A DNA stretch of 64,000 nt from Mucilaginibacter psychrotolerans (GCF_004519315.1 NZ_SOZE01000015.1:1-64000), one strand, 5' to 3'; positions 26,353 to 35,802 are shown, counted from the first letter of the stretch. Made by a program: numbers and translations. Notes: generated from the letters alone by a model not told the origin.

Positions 26353-28551
26353 ATGGAGGCGATAGGCATAGCGGAAAATAATACCATTAACCAGCTACTG
26401 GATGATGCCTACACCAACCGTGTGCATAATTTAAAGTATAGCATAAAGTTGGCTACCGAGGCCTTGCAGTTAAGCCGCAGGCACAATCAAAAAGCACTCA
26501 TCGGTAAAAGTCTCAATCAGCTCTCGCTTTTCTACATGATACAAGGCGGCTACAAACGCTCGGTAAACATGGCCAAAGAGTCTATTCGCTGTTTTGAGGA
26601 ACTGCATGACGACAAGGGTATTGCCGATGCCAAATACAGCATAGCCGGTGTTTATTACAAAACCGATAATTATCACCTCGGCCTCATCTGCCTGTTCGAT
26701 TGCCTGAAGATTTACCGTAAATACAACGATTGGCATAACCAGGCGCGTACGCTTAAATCGCTAGGTACCATTTATGAGTACTTTGGCGACCCTAAAAACG
26801 CTGTAAAATCATACGAAGCCGCCATAGATGCTGCGCGAAGGGTAAAGGACCTTAACCTGGTATCAAACGCGTATAACCCCTTATCGGGCATTTACCTGAA
26901 GCAGGGTAAGATAGAAAAAGCCTTGCGCGTAATACAGGATTCTATCGCCATTAAATCAAAAACCGGCGATATACGCGGCCTGGCCTTTGCCCTGTATGGC
27001 CGCGGCAAGGTGTACACGGTAACCGGTCGCTTGCAGGAAGCCGAAAACGACTTTAAGAATGCTATTGACATACACATCAACGCGGGCGAAAAGCTGGGCC
27101 TGGGCATGGCCTATCAAAAGATGGGGCAGCTGTATATTGCCATGGGCAGGCTGGAGAAAGCCAAATTGATACTGCAAAAGGGGCTCGATTTCAGTAATAA
27201 ATACAACATCGCCATTATACGTTTCAAGTGTAATTATCTGCTGTACCAGATAAGTAAAATGGAAGGCGATACCGTAAAATCACTTGAGTACCTGGAGCTT
27301 TACCTTGGTCAGAAAGAGGCGGTAATAAACACCCAAACGCTAAAGGTGATAGAGAACTACGAGCTCATCACCAAAATGGAATCGATGGAGAAGGAGGCTA
27401 AGCTGCAAAAAGAGCGCGAGGCCATACAGGAAAAGCAGAAGCGTGCAGAACAATCGGCCAGGATGAAGCAGGAGTTCCTATCCACCATGAGCCATGAAAT
27501 ACGCACCCCGCTCAACGCCGTTACCACCATCACCTCTATGATCACCGCCAAATCTGCTTACGACGAGGAGCTGATGGATTCGCTTAAATCAGCATCGAAC
27601 AACCTGCTACTGGTAATAAATGATATATTGGATTTCACCAAGCTCGATTCGGGCAAGGTAGAAATAGAGAACCGCCCCCGCGTATTGAAGGAGATACTGG
27701 ACCGGGTAATAAAAACCTATAACAGCCTGGCCCACAAAAAAGGCATTGAGCTTTTGCTGGAAGCCGATACCACGCTTTCCGGCTGCTACGAGTTAGACGA
27801 AACCAAGCTCTCGCAGATATTGGGAAACCTCATCAGTAATGCCGTAAAATATACTGACGAGGGCAATGTAACCTTGCATGTGCAGAAGCTAAGCGCCAAC
27901 GAGGACACCGAAACCATACGCTTTGCCGTTACAGATACCGGAACCGGCATACACGAGGAGCATTTTGAAGAAATATTCGAGACCTTTTCGCAGCCCAAAG
28001 CCATAACCACCCGCAAGCAGGGCGGCTCGGGCCTGGGCCTGGCTATCGTAAAAAAACTGACCGGCCTATATGGAAGCACTGTGGCGGTAAAAAGCCAGAT
28101 TGGTGTAGGGTCGGAATTTTCGTTTGAACTTACCCTTAAAAGGGCGATTATCCCCGGTAGGGCTGTGCCTATGAATGCCGAAGGACTAAAGGGTAAAACC
28201 GTATTGCTGGCCGAGGATAATATGATAAACGCCATGGTGGCGCGCAAGTTGTTGGCCAACTGGGGCATGCAAAGCGAACATGCAGTGAATGGGATGGAGG
28301 CTGTAGAAAAAGCGAGCCTCAGGGCGTTCGACTTTATTTTGATGGATATACATATGCCCGAGATGAACGGTTTTGATGCCACCGAGCAAATACGCCTGAA
28401 TAGCAACCCCAATAAAAATACCCCCGTTTTTGCCCTAACGGCCGATATTACCGCCGAAAGCAACGAAAATTATAAGAACTATTTCAACGGCTTTTTGCGC
28501 AAACCCATAGAAATAGAAAGGTTGTACCTGGCACTGCTGCAGGCGCAATAG
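26353..28551 (+). CDS. TPR-containing hybrid histidine kinase/response regulator
   Basis: A 732-residue soluble hybrid kinase. About seven tetratricopeptide repeats (residues 20-330) are followed by a coiled coil (about 340-375), a dimerisation domain with His381 in SHEIRTPLNAV, an ATPase domain (NLISNAVKYTD, DTGTGIHEE, GGSGLGLAIVK) and a C-terminal REC domain with Asp665 in MDIHMPEMNG. No membrane segment or periplasmic sensor is seen, so it senses through the TPR scaffold, perhaps by protein contact. No dedicated output regulator is adjacent. A terminator hairpin follows. Confidence 0.92.
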   Translation: MEAIGIAENNTINQLLDDAYTNRVHNLKYSIKLATEALQLSRRHNQKALIGKSLNQLSLFYMIQGGYKRSVNMAKESIRCFEELHDDKGIADAKYSIAGVYYKTDNYHLGLICLFDCLKIYRKYNDWHNQARTLKSLGTIYEYFGDPKNAVKSYEAAIDAARRVKDLNLVSNAYNPLSGIYLKQGKIEKALRVIQDSIAIKSKTGDIRGLAFALYGRGKVYTVTGRLQEAENDFKNAIDIHINAGEKLGLGMAYQKMGQLYIAMGRLEKAKLILQKGLDFSNKYNIAIIRFKCNYLLYQISKMEGDTVKSLEYLELYLGQKEAVINTQTLKVIENYELITKMESMEKEAKLQKEREAIQEKQKRAEQSARMKQEFLSTMSHEIRTPLNAVTTITSMITAKSAYDEELMDSLKSASNNLLLVINDILDFTKLDSGKVEIENRPRVLKEILDRVIKTYNSLAHKKGIELLLEADTTLSGCYELDETKLSQILGNLISNAVKYTDEGNVTLHVQKLSANEDTETIRFAVTDTGTGIHEEHFEEIFETFSQPKAITTRKQGGSGLGLAIVKKLTGLYGSTVAVKSQIGVGSEFSFELTLKRAIIPGRAVPMNAEGLKGKTVLLAEDNMINAMVARKLLANWGMQSEHAVNGMEAVEKASLRAFDFILMDIHMPEMNGFDATEQIRLNSNPNKNTPVFALTADITAESNENYKNYFNGFLRKPIEIERLYLALLQAQ

Positions 28552-28893
28552 CACGGGTGCCCCGGCGGCAGGTGTTCCGCTTTCAATGAGGAACACTTGT
28601 TTTTAAATATGCATTGGTTATCAGGTAGTTATTGTTTTGGTGGAACACCCTCATAGTTTAAGTGAAGGCTGATAATTTACTTATCATTAACTGCTTAAAT
28701 AAAATTAGCAAAAAATGGGTGGAACACTTTTTTTACCCCGAACGGAAGACTTTTGAAACACTCGTGTAAACCCTATTAAGGACTAAACTACCCTCCGGGA
28801 CAACCGTGCGGTTGATAATAAAATTATAAATCCTCGTGCTTTGTTGGTAATATTACCGCATTAAACCCTTCGGTTTAAATTATGACCGCCAAC
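28552..28893. other. Intergenic region with repeated GGAACAC and two hairpins
   Basis: Holds the kinase terminator, three direct GGAACAC heptamers (28590, 28642 and 28721) with one inverted copy (GTGTTCC, 28572), and a hairpin TTAAACC-CTTC-GGTTTAA (28861-28878) just upstream of the aroE start. No gene in any frame. Confidence 0.5.
28572..28604 (+). terminator. Terminator after the hybrid kinase gene
   Basis: GTGTTCC (28572-28578) and GGAACAC (28590-28596) form a 7-bp stem followed by TTGTTTTT. Confidence 0.65.
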
Positions 28894-29685
28894 ATGAAAA
28901 ATTACGGGCTCATCGGCTATCCGCTTTCGCATTCGTTCTCTAAGAAATACTTTACCGAGAAATTCATCGCCGAAAAAATAAAGGATACGGCCTATGACCT
29001 GTACCCGCTTGAACATATAAAAGAACTGCCCGCCCTATTGCACCAACATCCTAACCTTTGCGGGCTTAACGTTACCATCCCTCATAAGGTGAGCGTAATG
29101 AAGTACCTGGATTGGATAGAGCACGACGCTAAAACCGCTGGTGCGGTAAACTGCATCAAGGTGATTGCCGAAAGCCCGGTTTGCGCAGCGTTTTCGGGCG
29201 AATTGGGCATCAAAGGGCACGATTTCAGGCTGGAGGGCTACAATACCGACATTCATGGTTTCGATGGTTCATTGAGTCCGTTGTTGGATCACCACCACGA
29301 TAAGGCCTTAATATTAGGCGATGGCGGCGCGGCTAAGGCCGTAAAATGTGTGCTGGAAAACAAAGGCATCGATTACATAAGCGTTACCCGCAAGCCTGCC
29401 GAGGGCAATATCCTTTTCAGCGACCTTACGGCTCATCATATCGCTGCATATAAGCTCATCATCAATACTACGCCCCTGGGCACGTACCCAAATGTAGATG
29501 AATGCCCGCCCATACCCTACGAAGCCATCGGCCACCACCACCTGCTTTTCGACCTGGTGTACAACCCGCCGCTTACCCTGTTTATGAAAAAAGGCCAGGA
29601 ACGTGGTGCCACCACCAAAAACGGCTACGAAATGTTAGTATTGCAGGCCGAAAAAGCCTGGGAAATTTGGAACACAAACGATTAA
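28894..29685 (+). CDS. aroE: Shikimate dehydrogenase
   Basis: A 263-residue enzyme reducing 3-dehydroshikimate to shikimate with NADPH in aromatic amino-acid synthesis. The start MKNYGLIG (28894) fits the family; an in-frame ATG at 28882 would add four residues. Motifs: PLSHSFSKKYF for substrate binding, the catalytic Lys in NVTIPHKV, Asp in YNTDIHGF, the nucleotide loop GDGGAAKA, and NTTPLGTYP. The stop is followed after five bases by the gldD start, so they are co-transcribed. A small hairpin overlaps the probable leader. Confidence 0.94.
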   Translation: MKNYGLIGYPLSHSFSKKYFTEKFIAEKIKDTAYDLYPLEHIKELPALLHQHPNLCGLNVTIPHKVSVMKYLDWIEHDAKTAGAVNCIKVIAESPVCAAFSGELGIKGHDFRLEGYNTDIHGFDGSLSPLLDHHHDKALILGDGGAAKAVKCVLENKGIDYISVTRKPAEGNILFSDLTAHHIAAYKLIINTTPLGTYPNVDECPPIPYEAIGHHHLLFDLVYNPPLTLFMKKGQERGATTKNGYEMLVLQAEKAWEIWNTND

Positions 29686-29690
29686 TTCCC

Positions 29691-30269
29691 GTGAAAAAAG
29701 CAGCTTTTTCTTTAATTATCCTGGTTATTTCGGCCTGTGGCGGTCAGCCCGATTATTCGCCCAAGCCACGCGGGTATTTTCGTATTGTTTATCCAAAAAA
29801 AGAGTACCAGGCCTACACCGAGGGCTGCCCTTTTACGTTCGACTACCCTAAATACAGCAGCATCGAGCCCGATAAATCTCGCGGTGCTATGCCTTGCTGG
29901 CAAAACATACAGTTTACGCAATTTAACGCCACGCTGCACCTGAGCTATCAGCCGGTAACATCCCAAAAAGAGTTTAACGAGCTGATAGAAGATGCCCACA
30001 AGCTAAGCTTTAAGCACACGGTAAAAGCAACTTCTATAGACGAGGGCGTAATTGCCTACCCGGCAAAAAAAGTTTACGGTATTTATTACACCATAGATGG
30101 CAACGCCGCTTCATCGGCCCAGTTTTTTTTGACGGATAGCACCAAACATTACCTGCGTGGCGCATTATACTTCAACTCTGAGCCGAGGCTGGATTCTATT
30201 CAACCGGTGCTCGATTTCCTGAAAAAGGATGTGGATGTGATGATCAAGACGTTTAAGTGGAAGCAGTAG
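29691..30269 (+). CDS. gldD: Gliding motility lipoprotein GldD
   Basis: A 192-residue lipoprotein starting at GTG 29691: the signal peptide VKKAAFSLIILVISAC ends in a lipobox Cys. The mature part opens PKPRGYFRIVYPKKEYQ and contains CPFTFDYPKY, both typical of GldD. In flavobacteria GldD is needed for gliding and the type 9 secretion machinery; in non-gliding Sphingobacteriaceae the gene also occurs. The position directly after aroE is a context I recall for this family. No longer start is credible because upstream codons overlap aroE. Confidence 0.9.
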   Translation: MKKAAFSLIILVISACGGQPDYSPKPRGYFRIVYPKKEYQAYTEGCPFTFDYPKYSSIEPDKSRGAMPCWQNIQFTQFNATLHLSYQPVTSQKEFNELIEDAHKLSFKHTVKATSIDEGVIAYPAKKVYGIYYTIDGNAASSAQFFLTDSTKHYLRGALYFNSEPRLDSIQPVLDFLKKDVDVMIKTFKWKQ

Positions 30270-30303
30270 CCACATGATACATTGCACCTAAATTAACTAC
30301 TTT

Positions 30304-30467
30304 GTCATTTCGATAGAGCAGAAGGGCAGGGTGCAGGTGCTTGGGCGAAAGAGAAATCTTATACAATATGCTATTCAGCTATGCATGGAGGCCTCGCACC
30401 AGGCTTGGCAGAGCGGTTGTGTGCAACCGCAGAAGATTTCTCGTCGCTACGCTTCCCTCGAAATGAC
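30304..30467. repeat. Palindromic intergenic repeat, family C
   Basis: Ends in GTCATTTCGA (30304-30313) and TCGAAATGAC (30458-30467). Inside, GAGAAATCTT faces AAGATTTCTC, and GCGGTTG-TGTG-CAACCGC (30413-30430) forms a perfect central hairpin. It lies between gldD and the MBL gene. Confidence 0.75.
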
Positions 30468-30514
30468 AAGTTGTTTATTTTAACCACCCTCCAAAAAATC
30501 CTTAGCTTTGCACC

Positions 30515-31150
30515 ATGGCAAACGTTCAGTCCTTTGTAAATAACCCTTACCAGGAGAATACCTATATTTTATTCGACGATAGCAAGGAATGCGTCATAAT
30601 CGATCCCGGCATGTACACCGCTGCCGAGCAAAATACCGTGGTAAAGTTTATCAACGATAATGGCCTTAAGCCGGTTGCGCTGCTCAATACCCATTGCCAT
30701 GTAGACCACGTGCTGGGCAACCGGTTCGTGTTCGACCAGTACGGCCTCAAACCGCAGTTCCATCAGGGCGAATCGGAAGTGCTGGCGGCTGTTGTTGCCT
30801 ATGCACCGTCAATGGGTTTTAGGTACGATGCATCGCCTTTGCCCGATACCTTTTTGCCCGAAACCGGCACCATCGCTTTTGGCAATACTACCCTGCAGCT
30901 GATATTTGCGCCCGGACATTCGCCTGCGCATTTGTGCTTTTACGATGCCGATGCCAATATACTGATAGGGGGCGATGTGCTTTTCCGCAACAGTATAGGC
31001 CGTACCGATTTACCCGGTGGCGACTATGGCACCCTGGTAAAAAACATCGAGGAAAAACTTTTTGCCCTGCCCGATGATTGTACCGTGTACCCGGGCCATG
31101 GTCCCGAAACCACCATCGGCTACGAAAAAAAGCACAACCCTTATTTATAA
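30515..31150 (+). CDS. MBL-fold metallohydrolase, glyoxalase II-like
   Basis: A 211-residue metallo-beta-lactamase-fold hydrolase. The metal site HCHVDHVLGN, His in APGHSPAHLCF, Asp in LIGGDVLF and His in YPGHGPETT are all present, as in small glyoxalase II-like proteins that cleave hydroxyacyl-glutathione-type or other thioesters. The C-terminal glyoxalase domain is absent, so substrate specificity cannot be given. Soluble. The permease gene follows after 3 nt. Confidence 0.9.
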   Translation: MANVQSFVNNPYQENTYILFDDSKECVIIDPGMYTAAEQNTVVKFINDNGLKPVALLNTHCHVDHVLGNRFVFDQYGLKPQFHQGESEVLAAVVAYAPSMGFRYDASPLPDTFLPETGTIAFGNTTLQLIFAPGHSPAHLCFYDADANILIGGDVLFRNSIGRTDLPGGDYGTLVKNIEEKLFALPDDCTVYPGHGPETTIGYEKKHNPYL

Positions 31151-31153
31151 CGC

Positions 31154-32380
31154 TTGAACACTTCCATTTACATAGCCAAAAGGTATCTGTTCAGCAAAAA
31201 ACAGACGCACGCCATCAATATCATATCGGGTATATCCATGCTCGGCGTGCTGGTGGCCAGCGGAGCGCTTATCGTTATCCTTTCGGTGTTCAACGGCTTC
31301 GAGAAGGTTATCCTATCGCTCTACAGCGATTTTACGCCCGAGATTAACATAGAGCCGCGCGAGGGCAAAACCTTCGACCCAAATACCGCTCAATTAAAGC
31401 AGTTGAAGGAAGATGGCCGGGTATTCTCGTACACATTGGTACTACAGGATAAAGTACTCATCAGGTATGCCGATAAGCCATTTATTGCCACCCTAAAAGG
31501 CGTAACCGATGATTTTTTGAAGAAGAAGGAACTCGATAGCATTGTTAAGCCCGGTCCCTTTATCATAAAAGATGAGCGGTACTATTTTGCGGTAATTGGC
31601 AGCACGGTGCAAAGCAGCCTGGGTATAAGCCTGCGCGACCAGTTTACGCCGATGCAGATATACTCGCCGCGTCGTGCCGCCGGCAGCGCCAACAATCCCC
31701 TGAGCGATTTTGTTTACCGGCCCATCACGCCATCGGGTGTGTTTTCGGTACAGCAGGATTTTAATGATATGGTGATTACCCCCATAGCGTTTGCGCGCGA
31801 TTTACTGGAAGAACCCGTAAACGTATCATCCATAGAAATAAACCTGAAGCCCGGCACTAATATAGATGATGCGCAGGCCGACATACAGGAAAAGCTGGGC
31901 AACGGCTACGTGGTGAAGAACCGTAAGGAGCAGAACACCGGCTTGTATAAAACCATCAATTACGAACGTTGGTCGATATTCATGATATTGGTATTCGTGT
32001 TGATCATTGCCATATTCAATATCATAGGCTCGCTTACCATGCTGGTGATAGATAAACGAAAAGATATCGCCATTCTTACCAGCCTTGGGGCCGGTAAGCC
32101 ATTAATAAGGGGCATCTTCTTTTTTGAGGGGATGATGATATCGATGATAGGCTGTGTAGGCGGCATAATCCTGGGATCTATCATCTGCCTTGTCCAATTA
32201 CAATTCAGCCTCATTAAAATGGGCACAAAAATGTCGGTACTGGATGCATACCCCGTAGCCTTTAAAGCCAGCGATTATTTGCTGGTGTTTGTTACGGTGT
32301 TTGTGATAGCAGTAATAGCTTCGGGCATAAGCGCCAGCCTGAGCGTGAAAAGATTGGACGAGATAAAACAGGATTTGTAG
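31154..32380 (+). CDS. FtsX/LolC-like ABC transporter permease
   Basis: A 408-residue permease with an N-terminal membrane helix, a MacB-like periplasmic domain (about residues 50-260) and three C-terminal helices of the FtsX domain (FMILVFVLIIAIFNIIGSL onward). It probably works in lipoprotein release or envelope transport with an ATPase encoded elsewhere. The start is a TTG (31154): the family sequence begins there (NTSIYIAKRYLFSKK) and no ATG is available upstream in frame. It lies 3 nt after the MBL hydrolase stop. Confidence 0.88.
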   Translation: MNTSIYIAKRYLFSKKQTHAINIISGISMLGVLVASGALIVILSVFNGFEKVILSLYSDFTPEINIEPREGKTFDPNTAQLKQLKEDGRVFSYTLVLQDKVLIRYADKPFIATLKGVTDDFLKKKELDSIVKPGPFIIKDERYYFAVIGSTVQSSLGISLRDQFTPMQIYSPRRAAGSANNPLSDFVYRPITPSGVFSVQQDFNDMVITPIAFARDLLEEPVNVSSIEINLKPGTNIDDAQADIQEKLGNGYVVKNRKEQNTGLYKTINYERWSIFMILVFVLIIAIFNIIGSLTMLVIDKRKDIAILTSLGAGKPLIRGIFFFEGMMISMIGCVGGIILGSIICLVQLQFSLIKMGTKMSVLDAYPVAFKASDYLLVFVTVFVIAVIASGISASLSVKRLDEIKQDL

Positions 32381-32724
32381 GTGGGGCGCCTAAAACGTCA
32401 TGCCGAACTTGTTTCGGTACCCCATCATAAAATTTGCCCCAATGCTAAACCGCCATGCACGCCCCTTACCTGACGTGTGGGGTGTCGAAACAAGTTAGGC
32501 ATGACGGAATGAAGAAACAAAAAACATAATCGGTGAAATCAAAAAAATCGGTGTAATCGGTGAAATCAAAAAAAATCATTAAAACGGCGAAGCCATCTTG
32601 AGTACCTTTTAAAAATAAATTATAAACAAAAAATCAGCGGTCCAAAATAAGTAGCTTTAGCTTTTTGCCGCGCAATACATATAATAATTCAAACTCATTT
32701 GCCTAACCGGCGTTATCAATCATC
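32381..32724. other. Intergenic region with two kinds of repeat
   Basis: Besides the palindrome at 32397-32505 it contains two close copies of AATCGGTGAAATCAAAAAAA at about 32528-32575. The remainder is AT-rich and should hold the rbfA promoter; no gene. Confidence 0.5.
32397..32505. repeat. Palindromic intergenic repeat, family A (copy 2)
   Basis: Begins GTCATGCCGAACTTGTTTCGG and ends TCGAAACAAGTTAGGCATGAC, so the two ends are inverted copies. Compared with the copy at 5778-5886, CTGAA/TTCAG is replaced by CCGAA/TTCGG, preserving the small stem. Confidence 0.8.
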
Positions 32725-33105
32725 ATGGAATCAAAACGTCAGCAAAAATTTGCCGGGGTAATACAAGAAGACCTGGCCGCTATATTTCAACGCGAGGGCA
32801 TGAACTACCTGCCCAACACCCTGGTAACCATTACCAAAGTACGCGTAACGCCCGATTTGGCCATCGCACGTATCTTCCTCAGTTTTTTTAACGGTACCGA
32901 TAATGCACACGCACTGTCTACCATTAAGCTGCACGCATCAGAAATACGCTATAAGCTGGGCGCCCGCATTAAAGACCAGGTACGCGTAATACCCCAGCTG
33001 GAATTTTTTGTAGACGATACCAGCGAGTACGTAGAGCGCATGGATAAAATATTCGACAAGATAAGCAAAGAAGAGCGCCAGCCCGATACTACCGAAGAAA
33101 GCTAA
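32725..33105 (+). CDS. rbfA: 30S ribosome-binding factor RbfA
   Basis: A 126-residue KH-like ribosome maturation factor that helps mature the 16S rRNA 5' end. Motifs: the SKRQQKFAGVIQEDLAAIF opening, VTITKVRVTPDLAIARIF, and a C-terminal DDTSEYVERMDKIFDKI. Length is normal. Five bases separate its stop from the M23 peptidase gene. Confidence 0.93.
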   Translation: MESKRQQKFAGVIQEDLAAIFQREGMNYLPNTLVTITKVRVTPDLAIARIFLSFFNGTDNAHALSTIKLHASEIRYKLGARIKDQVRVIPQLEFFVDDTSEYVERMDKIFDKISKEERQPDTTEES

Positions 33106-33110
33106 ACCCT

Positions 33111-33812
33111 ATGGGTGCTACCGAAAAATTAGCCGCATGCCTAGGTACATACCAAGGCGTTATTGGCAAGGTTGTGGATTTTGATACCGGTATGGACCAG
33201 CTATTCCCGCTTGACCTAACCGCCACTAATACCGAACTGTACCCGGATATAGTTGCCGATACGGATGCGTTCAGCCGTTACATCGATAAAAAACTTTTGG
33301 AGCATAATTGCCGTTACGCCATTGGCGGTTATATGGAGCACCGTACCATTTACGCCCGTAGTGCACACTTCGATACGGCAGACGAACCCCGCCGCCTGCA
33401 CATGGGTGTAGATATTTGGGGCGATGCCGGCACAGCAATCTACTCGCCGCTGGAAGGCATTATCCACAGCTTTCAGGATAACGACAACTTTGGCGATTAT
33501 GGGCCAACCATCATCCTGCAGCATAATTTGGATGGCCTTACCCTTTATAGCCTGTACGGGCATCTGAGCCGGGAAAGCCTGCTAGGATTGGCCGTTGGGC
33601 AGCAGATTGAGGCTAACCAGCAAATAGCCGCGCTTGGCAACGCCACCGAAAACGGCCATTGGCCGCCGCACCTCCACTTTCAGTTGATGCTGGATATAGC
33701 CGATGCCAAAGGCGATTATCCGGGCGTGGGCAAGTATTCGGAGAAAGAACTTTTGCTACAAAACATCCCTAACCCCGCGCTCATATTAAAGGCCTCCGGC
33801 CTGTTGATTTAA
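33111..33812 (+). CDS. M23 family peptidase (LytM-like)
   Basis: A 233-residue protein with an M23/LytM zinc-peptidase fold: His-x3-Asp in LHMGVDIWGDAG and HLHF in PPHLHFQLM, with GLTLYSLYGHLS between. The N-terminal 90 residues are family-specific and no signal peptide is evident, which is unusual for an enzyme expected to cut peptidoglycan cross-links. The gene follows rbfA after 5 nt, so they share a transcript. The stop overlaps the stop of the convergent DUF4153 gene. Could be cytosolic and act on another substrate. Confidence 0.82.
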   Translation: MGATEKLAACLGTYQGVIGKVVDFDTGMDQLFPLDLTATNTELYPDIVADTDAFSRYIDKKLLEHNCRYAIGGYMEHRTIYARSAHFDTADEPRRLHMGVDIWGDAGTAIYSPLEGIIHSFQDNDNFGDYGPTIILQHNLDGLTLYSLYGHLSRESLLGLAVGQQIEANQQIAALGNATENGHWPPHLHFQLMLDIADAKGDYPGVGKYSEKELLLQNIPNPALILKASGLLI

Positions 33813-35701
33813 TCCTTTTTTACCAGGTAGTCGGCATCTATCGACTCGATGGCAAACTCGCCGCCATCTGTGCCAAAAATTGCTTGCTTAATTTTAAAAG
33901 TCACAGTATAACCTTTTATTTTTTTTGTAAGCGTAAGCGCACTGTCGGGCAGTACGTACTCAGGCTGGCCTCTGTCATTAGTAGTGCCTGGTTTGTCCGC
34001 TGCGTTCTTTTTTACCAAGTCCTTTAAGTGTTTCAACACGCCAAAGTATGCGGTTTGCCCATCAATTTGCAGCGAATAGGAATAATTGGTAACTATTTGC
34101 CTGCAACTATTGGTATTGATAGTGTAGGTTGTGGTGTCGTCGTAGGTCTTATTCTCTGCTGCGATGAAATCGTACCCTTTTACATCAAGGGCCACGGAAT
34201 TTTTGATTTTAAAAACATAGGTTTTTAATTTGGAAGCTGCGGTATCTACAGTTGCATAATCGTCGTATTGCGAAAATTTATGCAGCCCAAGCTGCTTTTT
34301 TGCCCAATTCACCTGCCGGAAGCGCAACTCCCAATCAGAAACGTTTACCACGATATTGCGGGTGGTATTTTCAACAGCCAGCGAATCATGTACCTTATCC
34401 AAATCCTGCTTAAAAAATGGCTGCAAGGATGATAGCCCATGTCTGTATATAAGGTAATCTATAGTAGAAACCGCCCGGGTTGCATCTTCGGTTTTTATTT
34501 TATTGCTGTCTACCGGCATCAGCATGTCTTTATCAAATGCCTCATACTTTTTGAACAGTCCTGTTAATACGCTTTGCTGCGAATGCATAGCCACGGTAAA
34601 CGCGCTTTGCGGCCCATAAGTCGATAGCAATATCAGCAGCGATAAGGATATGGGTATCATTTTAATGCTTTGCTTTTTGGCGATGAGGAAGTAAAACGTA
34701 ATAAACAACAGCCATATAGCTAATGCTATCAAAAAGTAGCGCATTTCGGTAATGCCGTACCTGAAGATGCGCGTACCCGCCGCCGCAAACAGCAAACCCA
34801 GCAGGGGGATAAGCAAAAAGTAGAAGTAACGCGCATAGGTTTTGAGCCATTTGTTCTCCTCGCGTTCGCGGATGGGATAAACCAGCAGTAAAGAGAGAAT
34901 GCCGAAAACGGCATAGCCCAATATCAGGTTTGATACCAGTCCTTTGGGCAGTTCCCATTGAAGCAGTATTTTTATTTCGTAGGCCAGCAGTATAGCTACG
35001 TAAACCATAGCCAGCGGTATCAGCACGTATTGTGTAAAAAATTTGAGGCCTTTGGGGTAGCTGTCGTCAGTTTCGAGGTTCTCGAAATTATCGGGCACAC
35101 CGGCCAGGAAGAATAAGGTGCTGAAGATGCCCACTATCCAGGCGAAAAGTATCGAAAAGGTATCCCACTCAAATTTAAAATTGAACAGGAAATTCATGGC
35201 ACCAATGGCCGCCGATAGGCCTGCAAACAGCACGACGCCATACAAGGCACTGGTTAAAAACCGTAAGAATAGTGTTTTGTTGAACTGCCAAAAGCCATTG
35301 ATGTGCCCCTTGTTGGTAAAAGCCGCAAAGGCCACCAGTAAGTGGAACGAGAGGCTGAGCAGCACAAAGCGGATATGGTCTGACCCATGCTCGCCCGGGT
35401 TGATGATAAAGATAAACAGGCCGGCAACAATGGCCGTTACTATCCGTATGAGCAGCTTTTTGCTACCGGCGATACCCTTGCTTTCGGTAAACAGCGTTGC
35501 CGAAAGGCTAAGCAACAGGCCAAGATTGGCCACCAAAATAGCGCGCAGGCTCCAGTTCTCTTGTATGCGGCTGGTATAGGTGAGCTCTATTTTGATAGTT
35601 GCTGCCACGGTGCCTGCCAGCGCGAATATGGATTCGATGGGGAAGCGCTCTACCGTTATGCCTACGCTTTCGAACAGATTTTTTACCGATGGGAATTTCA
35701 T
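33809..35701 (-). CDS. DUF4153 membrane protein
   Basis: A 630-residue protein with about a dozen N-terminal membrane helices (residues 20-375), including WFTILFAWIVGIFSTLFFL-like segments, and a C-terminal soluble region of about 250 residues that contains a duplicated-looking beta-rich part. The membrane part matches the DUF4153 family of unknown function. It ends overlapping the end of the M23 gene tail-to-tail by 3 nt, so no terminator fits between them. No function can be assigned. Confidence 0.75.
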   Translation of the reverse strand: MKFPSVKNLFESVGITVERFPIESIFALAGTVAATIKIELTYTSRIQENWSLRAILVANLGLLLSLSATLFTESKGIAGSKKLLIRIVTAIVAGLFIFIINPGEHGSDHIRFVLLSLSFHLLVAFAAFTNKGHINGFWQFNKTLFLRFLTSALYGVVLFAGLSAAIGAMNFLFNFKFEWDTFSILFAWIVGIFSTLFFLAGVPDNFENLETDDSYPKGLKFFTQYVLIPLAMVYVAILLAYEIKILLQWELPKGLVSNLILGYAVFGILSLLLVYPIREREENKWLKTYARYFYFLLIPLLGLLFAAAGTRIFRYGITEMRYFLIALAIWLLFITFYFLIAKKQSIKMIPISLSLLILLSTYGPQSAFTVAMHSQQSVLTGLFKKYEAFDKDMLMPVDSNKIKTEDATRAVSTIDYLIYRHGLSSLQPFFKQDLDKVHDSLAVENTTRNIVVNVSDWELRFRQVNWAKKQLGLHKFSQYDDYATVDTAASKLKTYVFKIKNSVALDVKGYDFIAAENKTYDDTTTYTINTNSCRQIVTNYSYSLQIDGQTAYFGVLKHLKDLVKKNAADKPGTTNDRGQPEYVLPDSALTLTKKIKGYTVTFKIKQAIFGTDGGEFAIESIDADYLVKKD

Positions 35702-35802
35702 AGGAGAGCGGGTTTTGGTTAGGGCAATGTAACAAATAATAGATAAACAATAAGTGTATTGCGCGGCTGATTTAGGGAAATCGCATTTAGGTTTTTCATT
35801 CC

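Noticed and set aside
27786..28463. 225-codon open frame on the minus strand
   Set aside because: It is antisense to the hybrid kinase's ATPase and REC domains, which are clearly real.
28590..28727. CRISPR-like array from repeated GGAACAC
   Set aside because: The repeats are only 7 bp with irregular spacing (52 and 79 nt), and no cas genes are present.
30404..30440. tRNA-like clover segment in the family C repeat
   Set aside because: The hairpin is a single perfect stem; acceptor and T arms with the usual conserved bases are missing.
30503..30510. TAGCTTTG as a -7 element for the MBL hydrolase gene
   Set aside because: It ends 4 nt before the ATG, which would give a leaderless transcript, and no -33 element fits.
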